The notes under the pieces were generated by a model. It searched no databases. It saw nothing but the letters and a program-made list of their open reading frames with translations, and was not told where the DNA came from. This document shows positions 51,352-58,969 of a stretch of DNA of 64,000 nucleotides, one piece after another. A program made the translations under genes and the position numbers. Origin of the DNA: Pseudomonas oryzihabitans (lineage in GTDB: Bacteria; Pseudomonadota; Gammaproteobacteria; Pseudomonadales; Pseudomonadaceae); the NCBI RefSeq assembly GCF_007665395.1, contig NZ_VDND01000015.1:52448-116447 (forward strand). The letters are read 5' to 3'. Numbering within the stretch: the stretch's first letter is position 1; each line of letters opens with the position of its first letter.

Positions 51352-51606
51352 GTGTCCAAAGCGAAGTCTGTCAGCTCTAAAGTACTTGTCACCAGCTACG
51401 AGCGCCTGGCGCAGCGAGTCAATGCGCAGCTGAGAGAGCCGAAGGCTCAGCTTGCCCAGCGCTGCACGGTCAGGAGGCTTGAGGGCGACTTCGAGGAGGA
51501 CTGGGAAAAGCTGACCGATGAAGTCCAGGAGTCGGGGATGGTGCAGGTCCGGCAGGATGGGGACGACGTCACCTTCATCTGGAGCCGCCCGACTGGCGAC
51601 GAGTGA
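51352..51606 (+). CDS. DUF1654 family protein under LexA box, 84 aa
   Basis: GTG start at 51352 after AAGGAGGT. The sequence SYERLAQRVNAQLREPKAQLA then VRRLEGDFEEDWEKL is the DUF1654 pattern, a small Pseudomonas family of unknown function. It sits alone between two terminators, directly after cI. With the SOS box, it should be expressed on DNA damage. Confidence 0.8.
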   Translation: MSKAKSVSSKVLVTSYERLAQRVNAQLREPKAQLAQRCTVRRLEGDFEEDWEKLTDEVQESGMVQVRQDGDDVTFIWSRPTGDE

Positions 51607-51613
51607 TACCCCG

Positions 51614-51637
51614 AGCCCGCAGCGATGCGGGCTTTTT
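51614..51637 (+). terminator. Terminator after the DUF1654 gene
   Basis: AGCCCGC-AGCGAT-GCGGGCTTTTT hairpin. Confidence 0.85.
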
Positions 51638-51656
51638 ATCGCCTGCGTGAAAATAT

Positions 51657-51695
51657 ATAACTCAGCTTATTGACCAACAGATTAAGTGAACTTAT
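51657..51695. promoter_or_regulatory. Second operator region upstream of the rightward operon
   Basis: TTAAGTGAACTTAT (51682-51695) and the weaker ATAACTCAGCTTAT (51657-51670) resemble the cro/cI operators (ATAAGTNNACTTAT). They precede the LuxR-HTH gene, so the CI repressor likely controls this operon too. Confidence 0.7.
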
Positions 51696-51721
51696 ATTCC
51701 TCCCATGCCCTGGAGGATGTT

Positions 51722-52099
51722 ATGGAAAGCACTCGCACCTACGGAAATTTCAAAGGCCGCATAGGCGTTCTAGCTGAAGGCGAGCTCAAGGCATTGCTAT
51801 GTGCCGCGGCTGGTGAGCAGACCAAGCAGATTGCTCGGACACTAGGACTGGCGCCCGGAACGGTCAAGAAGGCTCTGGACCGAGCATTCTTCAAGCTGGG
51901 CGTCAACAACCGTGCAGGCCTCGTGGGTGAAGCTCTGCGCCGCGGCGTCATCGGACCTTTGATGGTGATCATCGCTAGCTTCGGGGGCTATCAGGCAGCT
52001 ACCTCCTTCGATGGAGACCATCTTCGGCGCGGCCCAAGTCGCCGTGTCGTCGAGATGCGTGTTCTGAAAGCCCGAGAGGATGCGGCACATACCGCTTGA
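51722..52099 (+). CDS. LuxR-type HTH regulator, 125 aa
   Basis: Residues about 15-75 form a LuxR C-terminal-like helix-turn-helix (LLCAAAGEQTKQIARTLGLAPGTVKKALDRAFFKLGVNNR). No response-regulator or ligand-binding domain. ATG 51722 with RBS GGAGG. First gene of the rightward operon behind a CI-type operator. Confidence 0.8.
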   Translation: MESTRTYGNFKGRIGVLAEGELKALLCAAAGEQTKQIARTLGLAPGTVKKALDRAFFKLGVNNRAGLVGEALRRGVIGPLMVIIASFGGYQAATSFDGDHLRRGPSRRVVEMRVLKAREDAAHTA

Positions 52100-52111
52100 G
52101 GAGGACGCACC

Positions 52112-52231
52112 ATGCGCCTGTTCATCGTCGTTTTCATCGTCACCTGCGCTGGTTTTTTCGGCGTCACCCAGTACCTGGCGGAGCCGGTGAAGGATCAACC
52201 GATGGTGATCATCGGCTACCAGGACGAGTAA
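52112..52231 (+). CDS. Small signal-anchored peptide, 39 aa
   Basis: MRLFIVVFIVTCAGFFGVTQYLA is a membrane helix or signal sequence, followed by a short acidic end. RBS GAGGAGG. Unknown function. Confidence 0.6.
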   Translation: MRLFIVVFIVTCAGFFGVTQYLAEPVKDQPMVIIGYQDE

Positions 52232-52341
52232 CCCGGTTGTCAGCGTCCTGCCCATCCAGAGCGGTGTGCAGTGCAGTGACCACCAGCCTTTTTGCGAAAG
52301 CCAACTATCGCGGCGGGGCGAAGCCTTGCCTGGAGGAACCG

Positions 52342-52557
52342 ATGTCCAGCTATGCCCAGTGGCTCGCCCAGCGCGCCAGCAGCGCCGACACCATGCAATT
52401 GCATACCGCCCTCCTCCCGGCTGGCGATCACATGGCTGCCGAATACCGCCGCCTCCTATCCGACCCGGCCGTCAGCCACCTGTGGGGCGCAATCCGCTCC
52501 CGCCTGGCCGACCTGGAGCAGACCATCAGCAACCTTCGCGGCGCCCAGGCCGCATGA
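52342..52557 (+). CDS. Hypothetical small protein, 71 aa
   Basis: MSSYAQWLAQRASSADTMQLH with a helical C-terminus (LWGAIRSRLADLEQTISNL). RBS TGGAGGA. Part of the rightward operon, unknown function. Confidence 0.65.
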   Translation: MSSYAQWLAQRASSADTMQLHTALLPAGDHMAAEYRRLLSDPAVSHLWGAIRSRLADLEQTISNLRGAQAA

Positions 52558-52571
52558 CCTCGGAGAAAGCT

Positions 52572-52799
52572 ATGACCATCTCGCCCCTCCGCCTCTTCCT
52601 CGCCGTGATCGCCTTCTTCTTCTGGCTCAGCCTATCCGGCGCCCTGCTGCGCGGTTTCGCACCGGCGCTCGTCAGCAGCCGCGACACCGCGATGGTGATC
52701 CTGGGCTTCGCTATCCCCCCTATCTGGCTGGCCGCCTCTGCCGCGGTCGCCTGGTATCTCCTCACCAAACGCCGCACCGCGGCCACCTCCAAGGAGTAA
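52572..52799 (+). CDS. Two-helix membrane protein, 75 aa
   Basis: Hydrophobic segments LFLAVIAFFFWLSLSGALL (about 8-26) and VILGFAIPPIWLAASAAVAW (about 42-61), with a basic tail. It precedes the band-7 lipoprotein gene by 7 bp, suggesting a joint membrane role. Confidence 0.7.
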   Translation: MTISPLRLFLAVIAFFFWLSLSGALLRGFAPALVSSRDTAMVILGFAIPPIWLAASAAVAWYLLTKRRTAATSKE

Positions 52800-52806
52800 C
52801 ACCAAG

Positions 52807-53643
52807 ATGAAACGCATCACCATGATCCTGGCCGCGTGCCTGCTCGCCGCTCTGGCGGGCTGCTCCAAGGTCCCAGCCGGCAACGTCGGCGTGATCGTCA
52901 ACCTGTACGGCAGCGAGAAGGGTGTGGACCTCAAGGAGGTCGGCACCGGGCGTTACTGGGTCGGTTGGAATGAAGAGCTTTTCCTGTTCCCCACCTTCAC
53001 CCAGACCGAGACCTGGTCCGACGCCGAATCGATCAGCTTCCAGACCGTCGAGGGCATGAAGGTCGGCAGCGCGGTCGGTATCACCTACTCGGTGGATCCG
53101 GACAAGGTCACTACCCTGTTCCAGAAGTACCGGGCAGGCATCGACGAGATCACCAACAAATTCCTGCGCAACATGGTGCGGGATGCCTTCAACGACGTCG
53201 CCTCGAAGCAGCCAGTCGAGAGCGTCTACGGCGCCGGCAAGGCCGACCTGCTGCTGGCCGTCGAGGATCGGGTGCGCCAGCAGGTGAAGCCCATCGGCAT
53301 CAACATCGAGCGCATCTACTACGCCGCCGACCTGGTGCTCCCGCCGCAGGTAACGAACAGCCTGAACGCCAAGATCCAGGCCACCCAGATGGCCGAGCAG
53401 CGCCGCAACGAAGTCGCCCAGGCCAAAGCCGAAGCGGACAAGGAGCGTGCCAGGGCTCAGGGCGAGGCCGACGCCAAGCTAACCCTGGCCGAGGCTGACG
53501 CCAAGGCGATTCAGATCCGTGCTCAGGCGCTGCGCTCGAACCCGGACGTGGTGACCCTGAACGCCGTCGAGAAGTGGGATGGCAAGCTTCCCACCTACCT
53601 CTCGCCCGGCGCACCTATGCCCTTCATTGGCCTTTCCAAGTAA
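52807..53643 (+). CDS. Band-7 (SPFH/prohibitin-like) lipoprotein, 278 aa
   Basis: Signal peptide with lipobox LAGC (Cys at residue 19), then an SPFH domain (about 25-200: VPAGNVGVIVNLYGSEKG, FQTVEGMKVGSAVGITYSVD) and a coiled coil of Ala/Glu/Lys (about 200-245). Prohibitin-like proteins recur in Pseudomonas phages; function unknown. Anchored to the membrane from the periplasmic side. Confidence 0.85.
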   Translation: MKRITMILAACLLAALAGCSKVPAGNVGVIVNLYGSEKGVDLKEVGTGRYWVGWNEELFLFPTFTQTETWSDAESISFQTVEGMKVGSAVGITYSVDPDKVTTLFQKYRAGIDEITNKFLRNMVRDAFNDVASKQPVESVYGAGKADLLLAVEDRVRQQVKPIGINIERIYYAADLVLPPQVTNSLNAKIQATQMAEQRRNEVAQAKAEADKERARAQGEADAKLTLAEADAKAIQIRAQALRSNPDVVTLNAVEKWDGKLPTYLSPGAPMPFIGLSK

Positions 53644-53687
53644 CCCATATGCCAGGGGCGGCCATCGGCCTCCCCGCTGGAGACCTT

Positions 53688-53840
53688 ATGACCCGCATCC
53701 ACGTGTTCCTTTGGGTCGGCCTGGGCAGCGCCCTCGCCTTCACTATCGACAAGACCCCCAACACCAACACGATGGCGGCCATCATGATCGGCGCGGCCAT
53801 CTCCCTGGCTGCCCATTGGGCACTGGAGCGCAGAGCATGA
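53688..53840 (+). CDS. Two-helix membrane peptide, 50 aa
   Basis: MTRIHVFLWVGLGSALAFTI and a second segment MAAIMIGAAISLAAHWALE. Its stop overlaps the next start (ATGA). RBS GGAGA. Unknown function. Confidence 0.65.
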   Translation: MTRIHVFLWVGLGSALAFTIDKTPNTNTMAAIMIGAAISLAAHWALERRA

Positions 53841-54010
53841 AAGTCCCCGCCCCTATAGCCGCCCAGGGCCGTCAGCTGGTCGCCCTGGGACAGGCCATGC
53901 AGAACCCGAATACCACCGTGCAGCAACTGCTGGAGCTGTCGCTGGCCTGCGGCATCACGCTTCCAGCCGGGCGCCAGCAGATCCTGCCGCAGGAGGTGCG
54001 CCATGGATGA
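53837..54010 (+). CDS. Hypothetical small protein, 57 aa
   Basis: Starts MKVPAPIAAQGRQLVALGQAM; helical. Overlaps both neighbours. Unknown function. Confidence 0.6.
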   Translation: MKVPAPIAAQGRQLVALGQAMQNPNTTVQQLLELSLACGITLPAGRQQILPQEVRHG

Positions 54011-54218
54011 GGTGATCCCACTCGATGGCCTCCAGGCCATTCCGCCCTGCGAGCCGAAGATGGACGAGCTGACTCATGTGTTGTTGCTCGGTCTCCTCAC
54101 CAGCCTGGTCCAGATGCGCGATCAGGAGGCCGATCCGGTGCGCCATGCTGACTTGGCATCCGTTACCAGCTCGCTCGGCTCGATCATTGCGCGGCACGAG
54201 CCGCAGGAGGAAGCATGA
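54003..54218 (+). CDS. Hypothetical small protein, 71 aa
   Basis: Starts MDEVIPLDGLQAIPPCEPKM, with a hydrophobic helix LTHVLLLGLLTSLVQM. Overlaps both neighbours by 4-8 nt. Unknown function. Confidence 0.6.
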   Translation: MDEVIPLDGLQAIPPCEPKMDELTHVLLLGLLTSLVQMRDQEADPVRHADLASVTSSLGSIIARHEPQEEA

Positions 54219-54946
54219 GACGCCAGCCGATCAACCCTGCCGCACTTCCGCGAGTCGGGCAGCCCTTCGCGGGTGGCTTCTACGCCGGCCGGATCTACTT
54301 CGACGGCCAGGAGCATGCCCTGGTCGATTCAGGCCGTGATCACGAGCTGGCAGCCGCCTGGTGGGACAAGGATGGCCCGCGACCCAACATCCGGGGCGCC
54401 TGCAGCTGCCATGACGGCCGGGCGAACACCCGCGCCATGGCCGAGGCCGGTAGCACCATCGCCGCGCAGATTCTGGCCATGAGCATCCGCGGCTTCGACG
54501 ACTGGCACCTGCCGGCGATCGAGGAGCTGCAGCTGATTCGGGCGAACCTGTGCCAGCTGCCGAAGTGGGAGGTCTGGTATGCACACCAGGGGCCGAGCGG
54601 TCCAGCGCAGGCGTTCTGCCACGGCGAGTACTGGAGCAGCACCCAGCGCACCGCCGGCGGCGCCTGGGCGGTGATGATGCGCAACTGGAACAACTCGTCG
54701 TCGAACTGGGGCTTCAAGGTGAAGGGGATCCGCCCGATCAGGTCGGTACCTATCAAGCCGCTTGGCTTCATCCACGATGCGGCTACGGATGGCTCCGAAC
54801 GGGGCCATGAATCTCGACCCGCGTCCCGCGATGAGGTGGTCGCGGTCGTCGAGCGCTTCGTCAACGAAGACTCGGGCCGCTTCTATGGTCGCGCGGCAGA
54901 GTTCGTGGATGCCTTGGTGGGCACTGGGGAAGTGCGCCATGACTAG
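54215..54946 (+). CDS. DUF1566 (C-type-lectin-like) protein, 243 aa
   Basis: The core DDWHLPAIEELQLI, GEYWSSTQRT and WGFKVKGIRPIRSV form the DUF1566/Lcl pattern, a C-type-lectin-related fold. Two N-terminal segments (FAGGFYAGRIYFDGQEHALV) are common with phage DUF1566 proteins. No reverse transcriptase or template repeat was seen nearby, so it is not a visible diversity-generating target. Role unknown. Confidence 0.75.
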   Translation: MRRQPINPAALPRVGQPFAGGFYAGRIYFDGQEHALVDSGRDHELAAAWWDKDGPRPNIRGACSCHDGRANTRAMAEAGSTIAAQILAMSIRGFDDWHLPAIEELQLIRANLCQLPKWEVWYAHQGPSGPAQAFCHGEYWSSTQRTAGGAWAVMMRNWNNSSSNWGFKVKGIRPIRSVPIKPLGFIHDAATDGSERGHESRPASRDEVVAVVERFVNEDSGRFYGRAAEFVDALVGTGEVRHD

Positions 54947-55304
54947 GACCGTGCTGAAAATCATCCAGGATGGTGTCGGCTACTTCCTCAACACCGAGAC
55001 CTCTTCGCCCGGCACCCGGAGCGGCAAACGCTATCGCCTGTTCAAGACGGCCAATGGAGGCAAGGACAAGCTGGGATGGGTTGGGGTCGGCGCTCAGGCT
55101 GGGCAGGAACTGCTCGACACGAAGGGTCGCGCTGACCTAGTGGCGGCCTGCGAACGAATCTTCGCGTCGAAGCGCCCGCAGCGGTACGTGCCAAGGGAAA
55201 GGATCAGAGGAATGCCTGGGCCTTGGGAGGGTGAAGCGTTTCCTGAGCGCCAGGAGGCCCGGTCGAAACGGCAAAACGTGACATGTCACGAAGGCGGGAA
55301 GTGA
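54939..55304 (+). CDS. Hypothetical protein, 121 aa
   Basis: ATG 54939 (MTRTVLKIIQDGVGYFL) overlaps the previous gene by 8 nt. The N-terminal half is beta-rich, the C-terminus basic. It directly precedes the excisionase gene with TGATG overlap. Unknown function. Confidence 0.65.
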   Translation: MTRTVLKIIQDGVGYFLNTETSSPGTRSGKRYRLFKTANGGKDKLGWVGVGAQAGQELLDTKGRADLVAACERIFASKRPQRYVPRERIRGMPGPWEGEAFPERQEARSKRQNVTCHEGGK

Positions 55305-55582
55305 TGGCGAGATACCTGACCATCAGGAAGTTCGCCCAGGAAACAGGCTACACGGAGGACGCCGTGCGCTCCAAGATCCGGGACGGGATCTGGAAGCTCG
55401 GCGAAGTATGGTTTCGGGCGCCGGATGGCCGGACGCTCATGGATATGCAGGGGTATGAGTCATGGGTAGAGATGGGCGAGGAGTCAGGCCAGTCTCGGAC
55501 ACGAGCATCGAAATCTCGTTCATGTACCGCGGTGTTAGGTGTCGTGAACGGGTCGCGCTCAAGCCCACCGCCACTAACCTAA
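55304..55582 (+). CDS. Excisionase-like HTH protein, 92 aa
   Basis: MARYLTIRKFAQETGYTEDAVRSKIRDGIW is a winged HTH of phage excisionase kind, where it bends DNA to direct integrase to excision. The C-terminal tail overlaps the integrase gene by 121 nt. Confidence 0.8.
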   Translation: MARYLTIRKFAQETGYTEDAVRSKIRDGIWKLGEVWFRAPDGRTLMDMQGYESWVEMGEESGQSRTRASKSRSCTAVLGVVNGSRSSPPPLT

Positions 55583-56640
55583 AGCGCGCCGAGCAGCACC
55601 GCGCAGCAATCCTGGATGCGATCGCCCGCGGCGCCTTCGACTACGCAGTGACGTTCCCAGGCTCGGCCAGGGCGTTGCAGTTCGCACCGGAGAGCAGCCG
55701 GAAGACCATGGCCGGCTTCCTGACGGGTTGGCTGGAGGCGAAGCGGAAGCATGTCGCGAGCAGCACCTTCGAAGGCTACCGGAAGATCATCACCATGCGC
55801 CTGGTACCGCAGTTCGGCGAGGTGATGGTGGTGGACTTCAAGCGGAAGGCTCTGAAGGACTGGCTGGACACCCTTGAGGTGGGCAACAAGACGCTAAGCA
55901 ATATCCAGAGCTGCCTTCGCTCGGCGCTGAACGACGCAGTAGACGAGGAGATCCTGGAGCTGAACCCGCTGGCTGGGTGGACCTATGCCCGGAAGGAGGC
56001 GCCGGCCCGGGAGGATGATGTGGATCCGTTCACCCCCGAGGAGCAGCGCGCGATCCTGGCGGCGGCCACCGGTCAGGCCCGGAACCTGATCCAGTTCGCC
56101 CTGTGGACCGGAATGCGCACCAGTGAGCTGGTGGCGCTGGACTGGGGCGATGTCGACTGGCTGCGCGGCGAGATCAGGGTGAGTAAGGCGATGACCCAGG
56201 CCGCCGGTGGCGAGGCCGAAGTGACGAAGACGACCTCGGGGCGGCGCTCGATCAAACTGCTTGCCCCAGCGATGGAAGCGCTCAAGGCACAGAAGGGATT
56301 CACCTTCCTGGCCGGCGTCGAGATATTCCAGAACCCGCGCACCCTAGAGCGATGGGCCGGAGATCAGCCGATCCGGAAAACGATGTGGGCGCATATCCTG
56401 AAGAGATCAGGCGTGCGCTACCGGCGTCCCTACCAGACCCGCCACACCTACGCCTCAATGATGCTCTCGGCCGGCGAGCATCCAATGTGGGTTGCAAAGC
56501 AATTGGGCCATAGCGATTGGACGATGATCGCCAGGGTCTATGGAAGATGGATGCCCACCGCCGATGACCAGGTCGGGCTAAAAGCGGTGACGGCTTTCGG
56601 CTCATTCCTCGGTACGCCTAAAGAGTCGATTGCAACCTGA
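55462..56640 (+). CDS. Tyrosine-recombinase integrase
   Basis: 392 aa. The arm-binding domain (about 15-60, SIEISFMYRGVRCRERV), core-binding SAM-like domain (about 80-180), and catalytic domain with Arg in WTGMRTSELVALDW, Arg-His in YQTRHTYASMML, His in LGHSDW and Tyr in ARVYGRW. It should recombine the 33-bp tmRNA core. ATG 55462 chosen to include the arm-binding domain. Confidence 0.93.
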   Translation: MGRDGRGVRPVSDTSIEISFMYRGVRCRERVALKPTATNLKRAEQHRAAILDAIARGAFDYAVTFPGSARALQFAPESSRKTMAGFLTGWLEAKRKHVASSTFEGYRKIITMRLVPQFGEVMVVDFKRKALKDWLDTLEVGNKTLSNIQSCLRSALNDAVDEEILELNPLAGWTYARKEAPAREDDVDPFTPEEQRAILAAATGQARNLIQFALWTGMRTSELVALDWGDVDWLRGEIRVSKAMTQAAGGEAEVTKTTSGRRSIKLLAPAMEALKAQKGFTFLAGVEIFQNPRTLERWAGDQPIRKTMWAHILKRSGVRYRRPYQTRHTYASMMLSAGEHPMWVAKQLGHSDWTMIARVYGRWMPTADDQVGLKAVTAFGSFLGTPKESIAT

Positions 56641-56724
56641 CGCGGCAATTGGCATTGTTCGGCTCTGCCTCACTGCGCTGGATTGCACGTGAATGGCGCG
56701 CCTCGCTGGGGATACGAGAGAACT

Positions 56725-57858
56725 ATGGACGACTTAGAAAGCTTTCAGCTGCGTTACGTAGGAGCCCGCTTCAACAAGGCCAGGCTTCCTGTTGACGTCT
56801 TGTCTGACCTTCCAGCTTTTAGAGATTTGCTGGTCGCTTATGCAAAAGATGAATGGCACAGGCAAAATCAGCAATACAAACGAGTGCCGAAAGGATTCGA
56901 CAAAAGTTTGGATTTTGATCTAACCGCCATCGAAGAAGGCAGCGCCATACCCAAAATTGATTGGAACAAATCTACTGCGCAAGAAACCCTACCGGGACTT
57001 GCAGATCAACTCCAATCAATTGTCAGCAAATCATATAGCGATATAGTCCGGCTTATCGACGATGCCGCAAACGACGTATTCCCTAACTCTCTATCCTATG
57101 AGCATATTAAAGCTCTCAACAAGTTCGGTGCGAGACTGAGGCCAGGCGAAAGAATTGAGTTCCTCAACTCGAAAGACGCTAACGGGCAAGTCATTTTCTT
57201 TGACATAAACCGAAGAAAGGAACTAATAACCCGAGTTAGAGAAACATACGAGGCAGGCTTTGAAGGACTTGGAACGCTCATAGGCTGTATTGCCGACGAA
57301 CGAACAAGCTCGATTCTAGTTAGGACTGAAAAGCATGGTGACATAACAATCCCGCTTGATACTAAGCGTGTAATTGAAGATTTCGATGGAAGCATAGGCT
57401 CTGAAGTTCAATTTGATCTAAGCATCGAACTCGACCACAGCGATAAACTCAGAAATGTTATCGCTGTAAAAGATATAGAACTTATTGAAACCATGTCTGA
57501 TGCGCAGCAGAAGCTTGCTTCCAGACTACGTTATATTAGCGACTTCAAAGACGGCTGGATGGATGGCGCAGGCGCGGCCGCCAGCTCTCGCGCCGTATCA
57601 AGTTGCCGTGAGCTATTTAGAAAAACCAAAGACCTGGCCGAACGATATCGTCTTTACCCTTCAGAAGAAGGCAGCTTACTAGTCGAGTTTGAAACCAACG
57701 ACTGGGAATACTTTATTCGGATCGAAGTTGATGGGCGCATAAGTCTTTCTGGATTATCACTCGACGGCGAAGACGAGATCGACACAGAGCACTATCCGTC
57801 TGCAAATGATGACTTCCTTGCGATACTCGACTCAAGGACGAAAACCGAACATGACTAA
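56725..57858 (+). CDS. Unrecognised cargo protein, 377 aa (gene 1 of int-attR pair)
   Basis: Lower GC than the phage genes. Starts MDDLESFQLRYVGARFNKAR; the first 200 residues are mostly alpha-helical; a central SH3-like beta segment (GLGTLIGCIADERTSSILV, then GDITIPLDTKRVIEDF) is visible; the C-terminal 110 residues include LRYISDFKDGWMDGAGAAAS and LLVEFETNDWEYFIRIEVDG. Overlaps the second gene by 8 nt. No family recognised. Its position between int and attR suggests cargo. Confidence 0.7.
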   Translation: MDDLESFQLRYVGARFNKARLPVDVLSDLPAFRDLLVAYAKDEWHRQNQQYKRVPKGFDKSLDFDLTAIEEGSAIPKIDWNKSTAQETLPGLADQLQSIVSKSYSDIVRLIDDAANDVFPNSLSYEHIKALNKFGARLRPGERIEFLNSKDANGQVIFFDINRRKELITRVRETYEAGFEGLGTLIGCIADERTSSILVRTEKHGDITIPLDTKRVIEDFDGSIGSEVQFDLSIELDHSDKLRNVIAVKDIELIETMSDAQQKLASRLRYISDFKDGWMDGAGAAASSRAVSSCRELFRKTKDLAERYRLYPSEEGSLLVEFETNDWEYFIRIEVDGRISLSGLSLDGEDEIDTEHYPSANDDFLAILDSRTKTEHD

Positions 57859-58252
57859 GCTAGTCGACAATTCAGAAGTATTATTACGTCAAATTCATCC
57901 AGATTTTTTCGTCGACGGCGTCCCCGCCCGGAACAGATTCATGCCATATAGGGGGGATGAGAATCGGATGTCCGTTGATCGATCTTCGATGGTATCACCT
58001 CAGGACTCACATCTTAACTACACAGCTGGCGGTAAGAAATCAGCGGCGGTGTTTGGGATTACTGTAGGCGAGTTCCAGGCAGAGCAGATTTCATGCGAAG
58101 AAGATCCGGTACTGCCATCCAGCGAGGGTGCAGGGAATGCAGCTCACGCGATCGCAGATTACTCGCTGCACTCGCAGAGAGAGCAGGAAAAAGTGGCTAC
58201 CAGGCTTAGACGAATTGCACAGGCCAGGGGATGCCTGTTCCAGGCACCGTGA
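57851..58252 (+). CDS. Unrecognised cargo protein, 133 aa (gene 2 of int-attR pair)
   Basis: Starts MTKLVDNSEVLLRQIHPDFF then VDGVPARNRFMPYRGDENRMSVDRSSM and ITVGEFQA. I recall widespread bacterial proteins with this LLRQ-HP-F--DG--S--F-P--DE--LSV-R pattern, none with an assigned function. The C-terminus (ATRLRRIAQARGCLFQ) is basic. Translationally coupled to gene 1. Confidence 0.65.
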   Translation: MTKLVDNSEVLLRQIHPDFFVDGVPARNRFMPYRGDENRMSVDRSSMVSPQDSHLNYTAGGKKSAAVFGITVGEFQAEQISCEEDPVLPSSEGAGNAAHAIADYSLHSQREQEKVATRLRRIAQARGCLFQAP

Positions 58253-58319
58253 TGAATCTACCCAGGAATGACAGCTTTATGCCAGGTTTCGAGGCGAAGG
58301 CCGCGCCAGATGCGGCCTA

Positions 58320-58352
58320 GACGGGGGTTCAAATCCCCCCGCCTCCACCAAA
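58320..58352. repeat. attR: attR core (33-bp direct repeat)
   Basis: Identical to 8229-8261. It carries the T-arm and acceptor 3' sequence of tmRNA without the rest of the gene. Right end of the prophage. Confidence 0.95.
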
Positions 58353-58385
58353 AAGAAAGGGCAGCCATTGGCTGCCCTTTTTCTT
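58351..58385. terminator. Original ssrA terminator, now after attR; also serves ssb
   Basis: AAAGGGCAGCC-ATT-GGCTGCCCTTTTTC hairpin immediately after attR and convergent with ssb. Confidence 0.85.
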
Positions 58386-58395
58386 TGCCCGCGAT

Positions 58396-58944
58396 TTAGA
58401 ACGGGATGTCGTCGTCGAAGCTGTCGTAGTCCTGCTGGGCAGGCTGCTGCTGCGGCCGGGACTGCGGCTGCTGCGGAGGACGCTGGTCGTACTGCTGACC
58501 GCCACCCTGGGGGGCTGCCTGCTGCGGACGGGGAGCACGTTGCTGCTGAGGCGCAGGCGCGCTCTGGTTGTATTCGTCGTTACCGCCGGCACTGCCACCG
58601 CGGCCACCGAGCAACTGCATGTTGCCGTTGATGTCGACCACGATTTCGGTGGTGTAGCGATCCTGACCGTCCTGTCCCTGCCACTTGCGGGTACGCAGAG
58701 TGCCCTCGACATAGACCTGGGAGCCCTTGCGGATGTATTCGCCCGCGATCTCGGCGAGACGGCCGAAGAACACCACGCGGTGCCACTCGGTACGATCCTG
58801 CTGCTGGCCGGTCTGCTTGTCCTTCCAGCTCTCGCTGGTGGCCAGGGTGACGTTGGTCACGGCATTGCCATTGGGCATGTAACGGGTTTCGGGATCGGCG
58901 CCGGCGTTGCCGACGAGGATGACTTTGTTGACGCCACGGGCCAT
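58396..58944 (-). CDS. ssb: Single-stranded DNA-binding protein SSB
   Basis: 182 aa. N-terminal OB-fold: MARGVNKVILVGNAGADPETRY, WHRVVFFGRLAEIAGEYIRKG, VYVEGTLRTRKW. A long Gln/Gly/Pro-rich linker leads to the acidic C-terminal tip DDDIPF, which docks partner proteins. The chromosomal copy, not a phage gene. Ends close to attR. Confidence 0.98.
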   Translation of the reverse strand: MARGVNKVILVGNAGADPETRYMPNGNAVTNVTLATSESWKDKQTGQQQDRTEWHRVVFFGRLAEIAGEYIRKGSQVYVEGTLRTRKWQGQDGQDRYTTEIVVDINGNMQLLGGRGGSAGGNDEYNQSAPAPQQQRAPRPQQAAPQGGGQQYDQRPPQQPQSRPQQQPAQQDYDSFDDDIPF

Positions 58945-58969
58945 ATGGATCTCCTGATGAGCCTGTCGA

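Larger units (their letters stand above)
8262..58352. mobile_element. Complete lambdoid (siphovirus-type) prophage integrated in ssrA
   Basis: The element of about 50.1 kb is bounded by the 33-bp att repeats. It contains integrase and excisionase, a cI/cro switch, replication genes, packaging, an HK97-type head, a long non-contractile tail (tape measure, tail tube, J protein; no sheath gene seen) and lysis genes. No late-gene frame is visibly broken, so it could be inducible. Accessory segments lie at both ends, just inside attL and between int and attR. Confidence 0.95.

Noticed and set aside
54215..54946. Diversity-generating retroelement
   Set aside because: Lectin-like target fold is present but no reverse transcriptase and no template/variable repeat pair was found.
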